In this document: piece by piece, positions 11,306-20,612 of the stretch
Layout: every line of letters begins with the position of its first letter
Position numbering within the stretch: the first letter of the stretch is position 1
Source: Gordonia hankookensis
GTDB lineage: Bacteria > Actinomycetota > Actinomycetes > Mycobacteriales > Mycobacteriaceae
DNA: 64,000 nt
Assembly (NCBI RefSeq): GCF_014673215.1
Contig: NZ_JACWMS010000006.1
Coordinates: 62,001 to 126,000, forward strand
Reading direction: 5' to 3'
Program-made: the position numbers and the translations under genes
Notes under the pieces: model-generated
What the model saw: the letters and a program-made list of their open reading frames with translations, nothing else
Told to the model about the DNA's origin: nothing
Database searches by the model: none

Positions 11306-12178
11306 GTGCCGATCGACGTGATGATGCCCTTCTACGGCGACGTCGCGCAGTTTCGGCAGGCCGTCACCAGCGTCCTGGACCAGCGTGCCGGCGATCTCCG
11401 GCTGGTGGTGATCGACGACTGTTACCCGGATCCCGAGCCGCGTGAATGGTTGACGTCACTGGCGGATCCACGGGTCCAGTACCTGCGCAATGAGACCAAT
11501 CTCGGAGTGAACGGCAACTTTCGCCGCTGCGTCGAGTTGGTGGAGGCCGATCACTTCGTGGTGATGGGTTGCGACGACGTGATGCTGCCCGACTATCTCG
11601 GCACCGTGCGCGCGCTCGCCGACGACCACCCCGATGCCGCGGTGGTGGCGCCCGGGGTCGAGGTGATCGACGACCGCGGCGAGGTGGTGCGCCCGCTCGG
11701 CGACCGGATCAAGGGGTTTCTCACGCCCAGGGCCGCCGCGGACGGGTCGGCGAGGGTGCTGGCCGGCGAGGCCATGGCGACCAGCCTCTATCACGGCAAC
11801 TGGACCTATTTCCCTTCTCTGCTGTGGCGCACCGAACCGGTGCGCGACGTCGGGTTCCGTCCCGGACTGGAGATCGTCCTCGACCTCGCACTATTGGTGG
11901 ATCTGGCCGCGACCGGTGGTTCGCTGGTCCACGACTCGACGGTGGTGTTCCGCTACCGGCGCCACGAGGCCTCGGTGAGTTCCCTGCAGGCGGTCGACGG
12001 GAGGCGGTTCGCCGAGGAGAACGCCTTCTTCGCCGCCGAGGCACGACGATGCGCCGAGCTCGGGTGGCAGCGCGCCGCACGTGCCGCACGTCTCCATGCG
12101 ACGTCGCGGCTGAATCACCTTCAGTCGCGCGTGCTGGCCGCCGCCGGGACGCTGCGCCGGGCGAATGCGACACCGTGA
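11306..12178 (+). CDS. GT2 family glycosyltransferase
   Basis: A 290-residue GT-A fold enzyme: VMMPFYGDVAQF, VVIDDCYPDPEP, NLGVNGNFRRC and MGCDDVMLPDY supply the nucleotide-sugar and DxD-like metal sites. The C-terminal half carries FRYRRHEASVSS, seen in rhamnosyl/galactosyl-type GT2 enzymes. No transmembrane helix is evident. The GTG start is set by a TAGTCT hexamer 6 nt upstream. Its 3' end overlaps the convergent flippase gene by 58 bp, which is unusually long but both reading frames are well supported. The acceptor is unknown; the envelope-glycan context is the only clue. Confidence 0.85.
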   Translation: MPIDVMMPFYGDVAQFRQAVTSVLDQRAGDLRLVVIDDCYPDPEPREWLTSLADPRVQYLRNETNLGVNGNFRRCVELVEADHFVVMGCDDVMLPDYLGTVRALADDHPDAAVVAPGVEVIDDRGEVVRPLGDRIKGFLTPRAAADGSARVLAGEAMATSLYHGNWTYFPSLLWRTEPVRDVGFRPGLEIVLDLALLVDLAATGGSLVHDSTVVFRYRRHEASVSSLQAVDGRRFAEENAFFAAEARRCAELGWQRAARAARLHATSRLNHLQSRVLAAAGTLRRANATP

Positions 12179-13398
12179 ACCAGCATCCCCACGACGGGAC
12201 CGCCGACCAGGGCGATCGCGACCCGGCCCTCGACCCCGAGCGGTAACAGCAGCAGTCCGATCGACGCCAGGGTGGCGACCCACCACCCGGCCGCGTACCA
12301 GCGGTGTGAGCCGACCGCGATGGCCGCAGCGCCGGTCACCGTGAGCAGGGCGAGCGCGGTCGCGCCGAGTGTGAACGCGGCCAGCGTGGCGCCCGACAGC
12401 TGGAAATCCGCACCGAACACGGTGGTCAACAGCCACGGTCCGAGCAGCCATGCGGCTGCCGACCCCACCACGCCGATTGCTGCGACCACCGCGGCAGGCG
12501 TGCGCAGGGCGGCCATCAGGTGCCCTCGGCCGTCGACGAACCGGGTGATCAGCACGCCCTGAAAGCTGTTCAGCGGCACCAGGAGGGGCGCCCTGGTGAG
12601 TGTCACGGCCAGCACCACCGCACCCACGGTGGCGGTGTCGGCGTCGTCGCGGCCGGTGGCGTTGATCAGGACGGGGAAACCCATCACCAGCACGGCGCTC
12701 GCGGCGGCGGCCGCCATCGCGGTGAGCGTGTTGGTGGTGAAGCGCCCGGGCGCGACGTCGCCGCGCAGGCCTACCGCGCGTCGGGCCGCGGGAGAGGTGA
12801 GCAGGACGACCATCCACGACACGGACCCGATCACCGTGATCACCAGGAACGCCGTGACGTCGCCGCCGAGGGTCACCGCGACGACCGCGCCGACCAGCCG
12901 GACCAGTGCATCGACGGAGAGCAGCACCGCGAACGGCCCCCAGGCGAGTGCTCCCGAGAGTGCACCCGCGAGATGTGCGTAGACCGCGAACGACGCGACC
13001 CCGACGGAGAGCAGGAGCACCGATGGCCAGCGCTCCTCGGTGAAGACCTGACCACTCCACAGCGGGGATGTCGCGGCGACGGCAGCCGCCAGGACGAGCC
13101 CGACCATGGTGTTGATCAGCCACGGGCGGGCGCGGAGCGCGCCGTCGTCGGCGGTGTGGCCGCGGTGGGAATCGAGGGCAGCCCGCACGGTACGGGTCGT
13201 CTCCTGCAACTGGCCGTTCTGGGTGCCGGTGACCATGCCGTAGGCCGCCCAGAAGACCGCGAAGACGGCGTAGCCCGCGGCGCCGAGGTGGCGGGCGGCG
13301 AGCAGCAACACCAGATATCCGGAGGCCGCGGCGATCAGCGTGGCGATGGTGACCCGCCCGATGGTGCCGCGCACCGCCTGCTGTTCTACGTCGGACAT
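12121..13398 (-). CDS. Wzx-like polysaccharide flippase / membrane protein (Rv3630-like)
   Basis: A 425-residue protein made almost entirely of hydrophobic helices (about 12). The first helices (GRVTIATLIAAASGYLVLLL then LGAAGYAVFAVFWAAYGMVTG) have the character of Wzx/MurJ-type lipid-linked sugar flippases. In M. tuberculosis a membrane protein of similar size (Rv3630) sits beside the PpgS pair, matching the local order. ATG 13398 is chosen because the 50-residue extension to 13548 is Arg/Ser/Pro-rich and overlaps the upstream peptidase gene. It starts 25 bp after that peptidase gene. It may flip polyprenyl-phosphate-linked sugar, but this is inference. Confidence 0.72.
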   Translation of the reverse strand: MSDVEQQAVRGTIGRVTIATLIAAASGYLVLLLAARHLGAAGYAVFAVFWAAYGMVTGTQNGQLQETTRTVRAALDSHRGHTADDGALRARPWLINTMVGLVLAAAVAATSPLWSGQVFTEERWPSVLLLSVGVASFAVYAHLAGALSGALAWGPFAVLLSVDALVRLVGAVVAVTLGGDVTAFLVITVIGSVSWMVVLLTSPAARRAVGLRGDVAPGRFTTNTLTAMAAAAASAVLVMGFPVLINATGRDDADTATVGAVVLAVTLTRAPLLVPLNSFQGVLITRFVDGRGHLMAALRTPAAVVAAIGVVGSAAAWLLGPWLLTTVFGADFQLSGATLAAFTLGATALALLTVTGAAAIAVGSHRWYAAGWWVATLASIGLLLLPLGVEGRVAIALVGGPVVGMLVHGVAFARRSVPAAASTRD

Positions 13399-13423
13399 GG
13401 GGGTTCCACGGGCGGTCTCCGTT

Positions 13424-14779
13424 TCAGGACGGCCCGGGAAAGGCCGGGAGCGCAGCGGTGAACAGCCACTCGTCCCAGAGCGGCCCGAGCGACATCGTCG
13501 AGTAGTTCGCGGCCAGCGCGATGAAGTCCTCGGTGGTCGCCGACCCATACCGGTACTTGTCGGTCCAGCGGCGCAGGAGCGCGAAGAAATTGCCGTCGCC
13601 GATGCTCAGGCGCAGTGCGTGCAACGTCAGTGCGCCGCGTTTGTAGACCCAGTCGTCGAACATGTGGCGCGGGCCGGGGTCGGCGAGGGTCGCCCGGACC
13701 GGGTGCGCGGCGAGTTTGTCGTAGTAGATCCGTGCCCACTCGGCGGCACTCCGGCCGCCGGACCGCTGACTCCAGAGCCACTCGGCATAACAGGCGAATC
13801 CCTCGTGCAGCCAGATGTCGCGCCATCGCGTCAGGGTCACCGAGTTCCCGAACCACTGATGGGCGAGCTCGTGTGCGACCAGTCGCTCGGCGTGGCGGCT
13901 GCCGTCGCAGTGGTTGGCGCCGAAGATCGAGAAGCTCTGCGCCTCGATGGGGATGTCGAGCTCGTCGTCGGTGATCACCACGGTGTAGACGGGAAACGGG
14001 TAGGGCCCGAACATCTCGACGAATGCCTCGACCATCTCGATCTGGCGGCCGAAGTCGACCTCGAGGTTTCGCATCAGTCGCGGCGGCAGAACTGCCTCGA
14101 CCGGAACGGGCTTGGTGGCCAGCGTCTTCTTCTTGTACATCCCGATCTGGACGGATGCGAGATACGTCGCCATCGGTTCCACCTGCTGGTAGACCCAGGT
14201 GGTCTGTGCTGCGCGGCTCCGCTTGGACTCGAGGACGCCGTTGGCGAGCGCGAAGTAGGGGCTGTCGGTGGTGATCGAGAACCGGTACGGCGCCTTGGCG
14301 TTGGGATGGTCGTCGCAGGGAAACCACGACCCGGCGCCATTGGGCTGATTGGCGCACAGAGCACCGTCGGTGAGCTCCTCCCAGCCGACCTCGCCCCATG
14401 GTCCGCGGATGGGCCGCGGCGATCCGGAGTAGCGGATCACGATGGTCAACGCTCCGCCGGGCGGGATCGGGGACTCGGGAGTGATCGTGAGTTTCCGATT
14501 CCGGTGACTGTGGCGCGCGCGCTTCCCGTCGATCGTCACACGCGACACCGACATCGACGACGCGAGGTCGAGGGTGAACCTACGCAGGTGGATGAACGAG
14601 GTCGCGGTGAGTGTCGCGATGCCTGCCAGGCGGTTCGGCGACACCTTGTACTCGAGTTCGAGGTCGTAGCGCGAGATCCGGTAACCGAGGTTGCCGTTGT
14701 CGGGCAGATAGGGGTCGAGGGCATCGAGTGGAGCGCCGAGGAGGGGTTGTCGCGGACCCTTGCTCGACTTACCCGGCAC
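13424..14779 (-). CDS. M1 family zinc metallopeptidase
   Basis: A 451-residue aminopeptidase-type protein. The HELAHQWFGN zinc site (HExxH) is followed 18 residues later by the third ligand in HEGFACYAEW, the exact M1 spacing. The usual GAMEN exopeptidase motif is replaced by IEAQSFSIFG, typical of the short actinobacterial M1 subgroup, whose proteins are about 450 residues and lack the large C-terminal domain. GTG 14779 has AGGAG 5 nt upstream; GTG 14815 adds a short unconserved segment. No signal peptide is seen, so it is probably cytosolic. It may be cotranscribed with the downstream flippase gene. Confidence 0.88.
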   Translation of the reverse strand: MPGKSSKGPRQPLLGAPLDALDPYLPDNGNLGYRISRYDLELEYKVSPNRLAGIATLTATSFIHLRRFTLDLASSMSVSRVTIDGKRARHSHRNRKLTITPESPIPPGGALTIVIRYSGSPRPIRGPWGEVGWEELTDGALCANQPNGAGSWFPCDDHPNAKAPYRFSITTDSPYFALANGVLESKRSRAAQTTWVYQQVEPMATYLASVQIGMYKKKTLATKPVPVEAVLPPRLMRNLEVDFGRQIEMVEAFVEMFGPYPFPVYTVVITDDELDIPIEAQSFSIFGANHCDGSRHAERLVAHELAHQWFGNSVTLTRWRDIWLHEGFACYAEWLWSQRSGGRSAAEWARIYYDKLAAHPVRATLADPGPRHMFDDWVYKRGALTLHALRLSIGDGNFFALLRRWTDKYRYGSATTEDFIALAANYSTMSLGPLWDEWLFTAALPAFPGPS

Positions 14780-15019
14780 TGACGCTCCTGCCTGATCGAT
14801 ACACACCCCGGGCACGCGTTCACCTGAGATGATCCGGTGGATGGATGCGCCGCACGATGTGCGAGTTGCGGCGCGTATGTCCCGCGTCGGCGGTGAGCCG
14901 TCGCGGACACTTAGGTTACCTGTCGCACCCGAGGTACACGCGGCGGTGGCGATCGTGAGAAGGTTGGCTGCACAAGCGGACTAGAGTCCGGTTGCCTGGG
15001 TCGGGACGAAAGGGAGATC

Positions 15020-15445
15020 ATGTTCGGCGTACGTAGTGTGACGTTCTTCTTGGCACGGCTGATTCTCGGCTACATCTTCATCATGCACGGCTGGCAGAAG
15101 CTCCACACCAACGGAATCAGCAATGTGGAGAAGAGCTTCGACGGGATGGGCATCCCGGCTCCCGACCTCGCCGCGCAGTACGCGACCTGGGTCGAATTCG
15201 TCGGTGGCATCCTGCTCATCCTGGGTCTGCTGCTGCCGTTGGTGTCGATCCTGCTGATCGCTGACATGATCGGTGCGATCGCGTACGCACACTGGGACCA
15301 CGGCTTCTGGAGCACCGACGGTGGGTACGAGCTGCCGCTCGCGCTGATCGCCGCTCTCCTCGCCGTCGGGTTTGCCCAGTCGGGTCATGCCGCGGCCGAT
15401 CACTATGTGTTCCGGCGACGTCGCCGGGCTGCCGTCGTCGACTGA
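15020..15445 (+). CDS. DoxX family membrane protein
   Basis: A 141-residue DoxX/DoxD-type protein with four hydrophobic helices. The first ends in the family signature LGYIFIMHGWQKL; the third contains EFVGGILLILGLLLPL; and a Trp/His-rich loop (AHWDHGFWSTDGGYELP) precedes the last helix. In mycobacteria a DoxX protein forms a membrane redox complex with SodA and SseA, but no such partner is adjacent here. The ATG has AAGGGAG 6 nt upstream, and a TAGAGT hexamer at 14985-14990 may be the promoter. Confidence 0.87.
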   Translation: MFGVRSVTFFLARLILGYIFIMHGWQKLHTNGISNVEKSFDGMGIPAPDLAAQYATWVEFVGGILLILGLLLPLVSILLIADMIGAIAYAHWDHGFWSTDGGYELPLALIAALLAVGFAQSGHAAADHYVFRRRRRAAVVD

Positions 15446-15453
15446 TCGTCCCC

Positions 15454-15499
15454 GTTGATCGAGTAGGCACCGAGCGCGGCGAGGCGCCGTATCGAGATC
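15454..15499. repeat. REP-like imperfect palindrome between convergent genes
   Basis: The segment opens GTTGATCGAGTAGGC and closes GCCGTATCGAGATC around a GC-rich core CGAGCGCGGCGAGG, forming an imperfect inverted repeat (TCGAnTA ... TAnTCGA outer arms). From memory, sequences of this form recur many times between genes in Gordonia and related actinobacteria. Only one copy is visible here. It lies exactly between the stops of DoxX and the NRPS-like gene and may act as a bidirectional terminator. Confidence 0.55.
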
Positions 15500-15500
15500 C

Positions 15501-18500
15501 CTAACCGCTCCACGGCGCGATCGGATTCCCCTGCCAGCGGGTGTGGGCCGGGACCACGTCGCCGCGCATCACGAGCGAGGCGGGGCCGACGGTGGCGGCC
15601 TCGCCGAGGCCTGCCGCCGGCAGTGCGACGCAATGCGGGCCCAACGTCGAGCCCGCTTCCAGGGTGACCCGGTCGATGGCCATCACCCGATCGTGGAAGA
15701 GATGGGTCTGCACCACGCAGCCGCGCTGCACGGTCGCGCCGTCGCCGAGCGTCACGAGATCGGCTTCGGGCAGCCAGTAGGTCTCACACCAGACCCCCTT
15801 GCCGATGCGTGCGCCCAGCATGCGCAGCCACAGATTGAGGATCGGGGTTCCGGTGGCGGCGTTGGCGAACCAGGGCGCCGCGACCGTCTCAACGAAGGCG
15901 TCGGAGAGTTCGTTACGCCACACGAACGAGCTCCAGAGTGGGTGCTCGGACACCCGAATGCGTCCGACGACCAGCCACTTCGCCGCAGCCGCGATGCAGC
16001 AGGCGGCCGCGCCGGCCACCAGCAGCAGCAACCCGCTCACGAGAGCGGCCACCCAGTAGTGAGTGTGCTGGGCGACGTATTGCAGGCCGAGCAGCATGAA
16101 CAGTCCGAGGCCGAACGACACCATCACCGGGATGATGCGCAATGTCTCGACCACCGCACGCGCGACCTTGAGCCGGCTCGACGGATCGAATGTGCGCGAG
16201 GTGTCGGTGGAGGCCGCCGTGCGCCGTAGCCGGACCGGCGGGCTGCCCAGCCAGCTCGACCCCGACTTCGCGCGGTCCGGGGTGGCCGAGAGCACCGCGA
16301 CGAGACTGTTCTTCGGCACCTTGCGGCCGGGGCCGGTCATCCCCGAGTTGCCCAGGAACGACCGCTTGCCGATCTTGGCCTCGTCGATGTGCATCCAGCC
16401 GCCGCCGAGTTCGTAGGACGCCACCATGGTGTCGTCGGCGAGGAACGCGCCGTCGCCGATGGTGGTGAACTTCGGCAGCACCAGTGCGGTGGAGATCTCG
16501 GTGCCCGCGCCGACCGTGACACCGAGGAGCCGGAACCACCACGGCGTCAACAGGCTCGCGTAGAGCGGGAACAGGTAGGTGCGTGCGGCATCGAGGAGAC
16601 GCTCGGTCATCCACACCTGCCAGCCGACGCGCGAGCGGACCGGGTGATAGCCCTTCGACAGGCCGATCGACAGCAGCCGGACGAGCACGGCGGTGATCAC
16701 CGCGAACACCAGCAGGCTGGTCACGGTCGCCGCCGGCAACAGGATCAGGCAGCGCAGTCCGACGTCGTGCAGCCGGTCGGCGTGGATGGCCCAGGAGCCC
16801 ATCACCGCGAGTCCGGCCGCGAGCGCGATCAGGGGGATCGCGGCCAGCAGCAGCGACGACACCCCGTAGATGGAGACCCACGCACTCCCGCGCGGTGGCC
16901 GGTGATCCGGCCACGGGTGATCGGCCTTGCGGACCTTTACCGCGGGTGAGCCCGCCCAATGTTGGCCGGCCTTGACCCGGCCGCGGACCGCCGACCCGGG
17001 CGCGACCTCGGCGTCGCGGCCGATCACCGCACCGGGCAACAGCGTCGACCGTGCGCCCACCGATGCACCACGCTTGATGACGATCTCCCCGATGTGCACG
17101 ACATCACCGTCGATCCACCATCCGGTGATGTCGACCTCCGGTTCGACCGACGCGCCCTCTCCGATGGTGAGAAAACCGGTCACCGGCGGAATGGTGTGCA
17201 TGTCGACGCCGTGTCCGATCTTCGCCCCGAGTGCTCGGGCCAGGTAGATCATCCAGGGCGCACCCGACAGGTTCGACGCGCCGCTCGCCTCGAGCAGCCG
17301 TTCGGCGACCCACAGTCGGAGATGGGTGCTGCCACCGCGCGGGTAGCTGCCCGGGGCGACCCCGGCGAGCAGTAGCCGGGCACCGGTCGCGGCGATCACC
17401 ATGCGTCCGGGCGGGGTGATGAACAGCAGGAAGGCGACCAGCAGCACCCACCAGTTCACGTGAACCATCCACGGGACATAGCGGTCGGTGCGGTCGACCA
17501 CCTCGACGGCAATGTTGTTCACCACGCCCAACCAGGTCGCCCACTGCAGGCCGGTCAGGGTGGTCAGCGGCACCGACAGGGCGATCTGCGCGAGACCGGC
17601 GCTGCGCGGGGTCGGCGTGACGTCTCGCGGCGTGACCACGGTCGACGGTTTGCGCCCGTCGAGCATCTCGGCGAGCGACCCCAGCCGGGGATGGTCATAG
17701 AGATCGGCGACGGTGATGTCGGGGTAGCGGGTCCGCAGCGCGGTGACCAGCTGTGCGGCAGCGAGTGAACCACCACCCTCGGTGAAGAAGTCGGCCTGCG
17801 GGTTGTTCACCACCACGCCGAGTACGTCGGTCCAGCATTTCGCGACCCACTCTTCGGTCTCGCTGAGTTCCTCGGCGTCGTCGGGCGACTCGGTGCCGGG
17901 CAGCGGCCACGGGAGTGCGTTTCGGTCGACCTTGCCCGAGGTGCGCGTCGGCAACTCGGGCACGAGTGCGAGCCGCGGGACCATCGGCGCTGGCAGCTGT
18001 TCGGCGAGCGTGGCATGTGCAGTGGCGACATCGAAGTCCGGATTCGGGGACACCAGATAGCCGACCAGGAGACTGTTGCCCGCGGCCGACTTCCGGACCG
18101 CCGCCGCGGCGCCGCTCACCCCCGGGAGTTGTTGCAGCGCATTGTCGATCTCGCCCAGCTCGATGCGACGGCCACCGACCTTGACCTGATCGTCGGCGCG
18201 TCCCATGAACAAGAGGCCTGCCGGATCGAGACGGACGAGGTCGCCGCTGCGGTAGGCGCGGTCCCAGCCGAGAGTCGGCATGGGAGCGTACTTCTCGGCG
18301 TCCTTGGCCGCATCGAGATAGCGCGCGAGGCCCACACCGCCGATGACGAGTTCACCGACGGCCCCCTCGGCGACGGGTTGTCCATCGGTATCGACCACCG
18401 CGAGATCCCAACCCGGGAGCGGCAACCCGATCCGGACGGGCCCCGCGCCGTCCAGCGGTGCCGCGCACGCGACGACGGTTGCCTCGGTGGGCCCGTACGT

Positions 18501-19388
18501 GTTCCACACCTCCCGGCCCTCGACGGCGAGCCGTTCGGCCAGTTCCGGCGGACATGCCTCACCACCGAAGATCAACAGCCGCACCGCTTCCAGGGCGACC
18601 GGCGGCCACAGCGACGCGAGCGTCGGAACCGTCGACACCACGTTGATGTCGTGCTGTACGAGCCACGGTCCGAGGTCCATGCCGCTGCGTACCAACGATC
18701 GCGGTGCCGGGACGAGACAGGCGCCGTGGCGCCACGCCAGCCACATCTCCTCGCAGGACGCGTCGAACGCGACCGACAGCCCGGCCAGCACGCGGTCGCC
18801 TGGACCCAGTGGCTCGTCGACGAGGAACATGCGCGCCTCGGCGTCCACGAATGCCGCGGCATTGCGATGGGTCACCGCGACACCCTTGGGCGTTCCGGTG
18901 GAACCCGAGGTGAAGATGATCCAGGCGTCGTCGGTCACCGTCGGGCGCGATGCCAGCGGGGACGGCTCGATTCGGGCGTCCGCGGGTCCCTCGAGCGCCC
19001 GGATTCCGGCCGCACCGACGATCGCGTCCACGTGTGCCTCGCCGAACACCAATTCCGCTCGCTCGTCCGGATCGTCGGCATCGACAGGGACATAGGCCGC
19101 CCCGGCATACAGGGTGGCCAGGATGGTCACGTACAGATCTCGGCTTCCCGACGGCATGCGGATCCCGACACGCCCGCCTCGTCGGACACCTGCCGCGTAC
19201 AGACGCTCGGCTCCGCGTCGCACGACCGCGAGGAGCTGGGAGTAGGTGAGAGACAGCTCACCGTCGTCGATCGCGGCGGCGTCGGGGAAGTCCCTGGCAG
19301 TCTGATCCAGGACATCACAGAGGGTGCGCGGTGCGCTGGCCTGCGAAGACAGCAGGAACTGGGACGGGATCACCACTGCTACCACCAT
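15501..19388 (-). CDS. Pls/PosA-type NRPS-like protein: adenylation, carrier, membrane and three hexapeptide-repeat domains
   Basis: A 1295-residue modular protein. Residues about 20-510 are an adenylation domain with the core FTSGSTGTPKGVAVTH, NTYGPTEATV and YRSGDLVRLDPAG motifs. A carrier domain follows with DFFTEGGGSLAAAQL near residue 540 (Ser of GGxSL as the phosphopantetheine site). From about residue 590 to the end, hydrophobic helices alternate with three left-handed beta-helix (hexapeptide acyltransferase-like) domains near 713-825, 960-1060 and 1175-1295. No condensation or thioesterase domain is present. This is the TIGR02353-like Pls/PosA architecture, whose founding member makes epsilon-poly-L-lysine. 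The substrate here is unknown and polymer formation is not implied. ATG 19388 is chosen; the 89-residue extension to 19655 is unconserved. TATATT lies about 20 nt upstream of the ATG. Confidence 0.85.
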   Translation of the reverse strand: MVVAVVIPSQFLLSSQASAPRTLCDVLDQTARDFPDAAAIDDGELSLTYSQLLAVVRRGAERLYAAGVRRGGRVGIRMPSGSRDLYVTILATLYAGAAYVPVDADDPDERAELVFGEAHVDAIVGAAGIRALEGPADARIEPSPLASRPTVTDDAWIIFTSGSTGTPKGVAVTHRNAAAFVDAEARMFLVDEPLGPGDRVLAGLSVAFDASCEEMWLAWRHGACLVPAPRSLVRSGMDLGPWLVQHDINVVSTVPTLASLWPPVALEAVRLLIFGGEACPPELAERLAVEGREVWNTYGPTEATVVACAAPLDGAGPVRIGLPLPGWDLAVVDTDGQPVAEGAVGELVIGGVGLARYLDAAKDAEKYAPMPTLGWDRAYRSGDLVRLDPAGLLFMGRADDQVKVGGRRIELGEIDNALQQLPGVSGAAAAVRKSAAGNSLLVGYLVSPNPDFDVATAHATLAEQLPAPMVPRLALVPELPTRTSGKVDRNALPWPLPGTESPDDAEELSETEEWVAKCWTDVLGVVVNNPQADFFTEGGGSLAAAQLVTALRTRYPDITVADLYDHPRLGSLAEMLDGRKPSTVVTPRDVTPTPRSAGLAQIALSVPLTTLTGLQWATWLGVVNNIAVEVVDRTDRYVPWMVHVNWWVLLVAFLLFITPPGRMVIAATGARLLLAGVAPGSYPRGGSTHLRLWVAERLLEASGASNLSGAPWMIYLARALGAKIGHGVDMHTIPPVTGFLTIGEGASVEPEVDITGWWIDGDVVHIGEIVIKRGASVGARSTLLPGAVIGRDAEVAPGSAVRGRVKAGQHWAGSPAVKVRKADHPWPDHRPPRGSAWVSIYGVSSLLLAAIPLIALAAGLAVMGSWAIHADRLHDVGLRCLILLPAATVTSLLVFAVITAVLVRLLSIGLSKGYHPVRSRVGWQVWMTERLLDAARTYLFPLYASLLTPWWFRLLGVTVGAGTEISTALVLPKFTTIGDGAFLADDTMVASYELGGGWMHIDEAKIGKRSFLGNSGMTGPGRKVPKNSLVAVLSATPDRAKSGSSWLGSPPVRLRRTAASTDTSRTFDPSSRLKVARAVVETLRIIPVMVSFGLGLFMLLGLQYVAQHTHYWVAALVSGLLLLVAGAAACCIAAAAKWLVVGRIRVSEHPLWSSFVWRNELSDAFVETVAAPWFANAATGTPILNLWLRMLGARIGKGVWCETYWLPEADLVTLGDGATVQRGCVVQTHLFHDRVMAIDRVTLEAGSTLGPHCVALPAAGLGEAATVGPASLVMRGDVVPAHTRWQGNPIAPWSG

Positions 19389-19637
19389 CGTTTCGGCACG
19401 AAGCGAGAAATATACTCGATCGACACGACCGCTGTCTGTGACCTGAGTGAACAATCGGTGGCGCGCATCTCGGTGTCTCCGCACGGTGAGGTTGCCCGCG
19501 AATCCCCGCGAATTGCAGGCCACACCCGAGCTGACGGGTGTAGTTTTCGCACTGATGTATCTCAGCACGTTCCGAGTTCCGGTGTGTCGAGCATCCGCCT
19601 CCGCATGTTCAGCGTCACTGGCCGAGGAGGCACGAGC

Positions 19638-20612
19638 ATGCCGATAGTTCACCACCGCAAACCCAGCCTCCTGTCGTATCCGCTCTGGATCGGCGCGCGG
19701 ACCCTGCTCCGACCCACGTTGTCGTTGTGGCCGCTCAACACGGCGGGAATGGCGGGACTGTTCCTGATCGACCGCGCGATCGCGGTCGGGCCGAAGCCCC
19801 GAGGTGTGGTCCGCGAGCAGATGACCCTCGCGGACCGGCCGGTCGAGCTGATCATGCCGTCCGGGCCATCAGGCCGCGACTCCGAGACCGCGATCCTCTA
19901 CCTGCACGGTGGCGCCTTCCTGGTGTGCGGACTCGGTACCCATCGGTCGATCGCGAGCCGGCTGTCGAGCGCCTGCGAACTCCCCGTCTTCTCCGTCGAG
20001 TACCGCCAGCTGCCATCGGTCGGCGTGGGGACGTCGGTGTCGGATGCGCTGGAGGCCTACCGCGAACTCGTCGGCGAGCGCGGATATCGGCGTGTGATCG
20101 TCGCCGGTGACTCCGCGGGAGGTTTTCTCGCCGGGAAGGTGGTCGAGGCCGCGGCGCGCGAGGGGCTGCCCCGACCGACCGCGTTCATCGGTGTCTCGCC
20201 GCTGCTCGACCTCGACGTCGGGACCAATCCCGATCGTTCCAGCCGCTCCGACGCGTACATCCCGAAGAGCAAGATGGCGCAGCTCGCGCAACTGTTCGGC
20301 CGTGGGCCGATCCCGTTCTCGGGCATTCGTCGCATCCCGGCGATCGCCGACTCGGAATTCCCGCCGACCGCGATCATCACCGCCGAGGGCGAGATGCTCG
20401 AGGCCGATGTGATCGAGTTGATCGAGAAGCTCGACGACGCGGGTGTCGACGCCGTCGGCCACAGCTATTCTTGGCAGGTGCATGCGTTTCCGGTGCTCAC
20501 CACACGTCATCCGGAGACGGTGCACGCGATCGAGGTGATCTCCGCATTCGTTGCCCATGCAATCCGAGAGGCCAAGGACGCTGACCACCGAAAGGACCAA
20601 CGGGCCGGCTGA
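19638..20612 (+). CDS. alpha/beta hydrolase of the hormone-sensitive-lipase type
   Basis: A 324-residue HSL-family esterase/lipase. The oxyanion-hole motif is YLHGGAFLVCG, the nucleophile elbow GDSAGGFLAG, the acid lies in the ITAEGEMLEADV region and the catalytic His in WQVHAFPVL. A hydrophobic N-terminal stretch (LSLWPLNTAGMAGLFLIDRAI) may associate with the membrane, as in mycobacterial LipH/LipW-like proteins. GAGGAGG ends 7 nt before the ATG, which decides the start against a very long upstream open frame that merely shadows the NRPS-like gene. It is divergent from that gene, with 249 bp between them holding TAGTTT and TATATT hexamers facing outwards. Substrate unknown. Confidence 0.85.
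   Translation: MPIVHHRKPSLLSYPLWIGARTLLRPTLSLWPLNTAGMAGLFLIDRAIAVGPKPRGVVREQMTLADRPVELIMPSGPSGRDSETAILYLHGGAFLVCGLGTHRSIASRLSSACELPVFSVEYRQLPSVGVGTSVSDALEAYRELVGERGYRRVIVAGDSAGGFLAGKVVEAAAREGLPRPTAFIGVSPLLDLDVGTNPDRSSRSDAYIPKSKMAQLAQLFGRGPIPFSGIRRIPAIADSEFPPTAIITAEGEMLEADVIELIEKLDDAGVDAVGHSYSWQVHAFPVLTTRHPETVHAIEVISAFVAHAIREAKDADHRKDQRAG

Noticed and set aside
12121-12178. 58-bp convergent overlap of GT2 and flippase as evidence that one frame is wrong
   Set aside because: Both frames keep typical composition to their stops, and neither has an earlier stop. Such overlaps between convergent genes recur in this window.
14911-14925. TTAGGTTACC as an IdeR/DtxR iron box near doxX
   Set aside because: Only the left half matches the consensus; the right arm is CTGTCGC and breaks the dyad.
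18015-19637. Very long plus-strand open frame upstream of the HSL-type esterase
   Set aside because: It is the antisense shadow of the NRPS-like gene. The strong GAGGAGG and the HSL fold place the true start at 19638.
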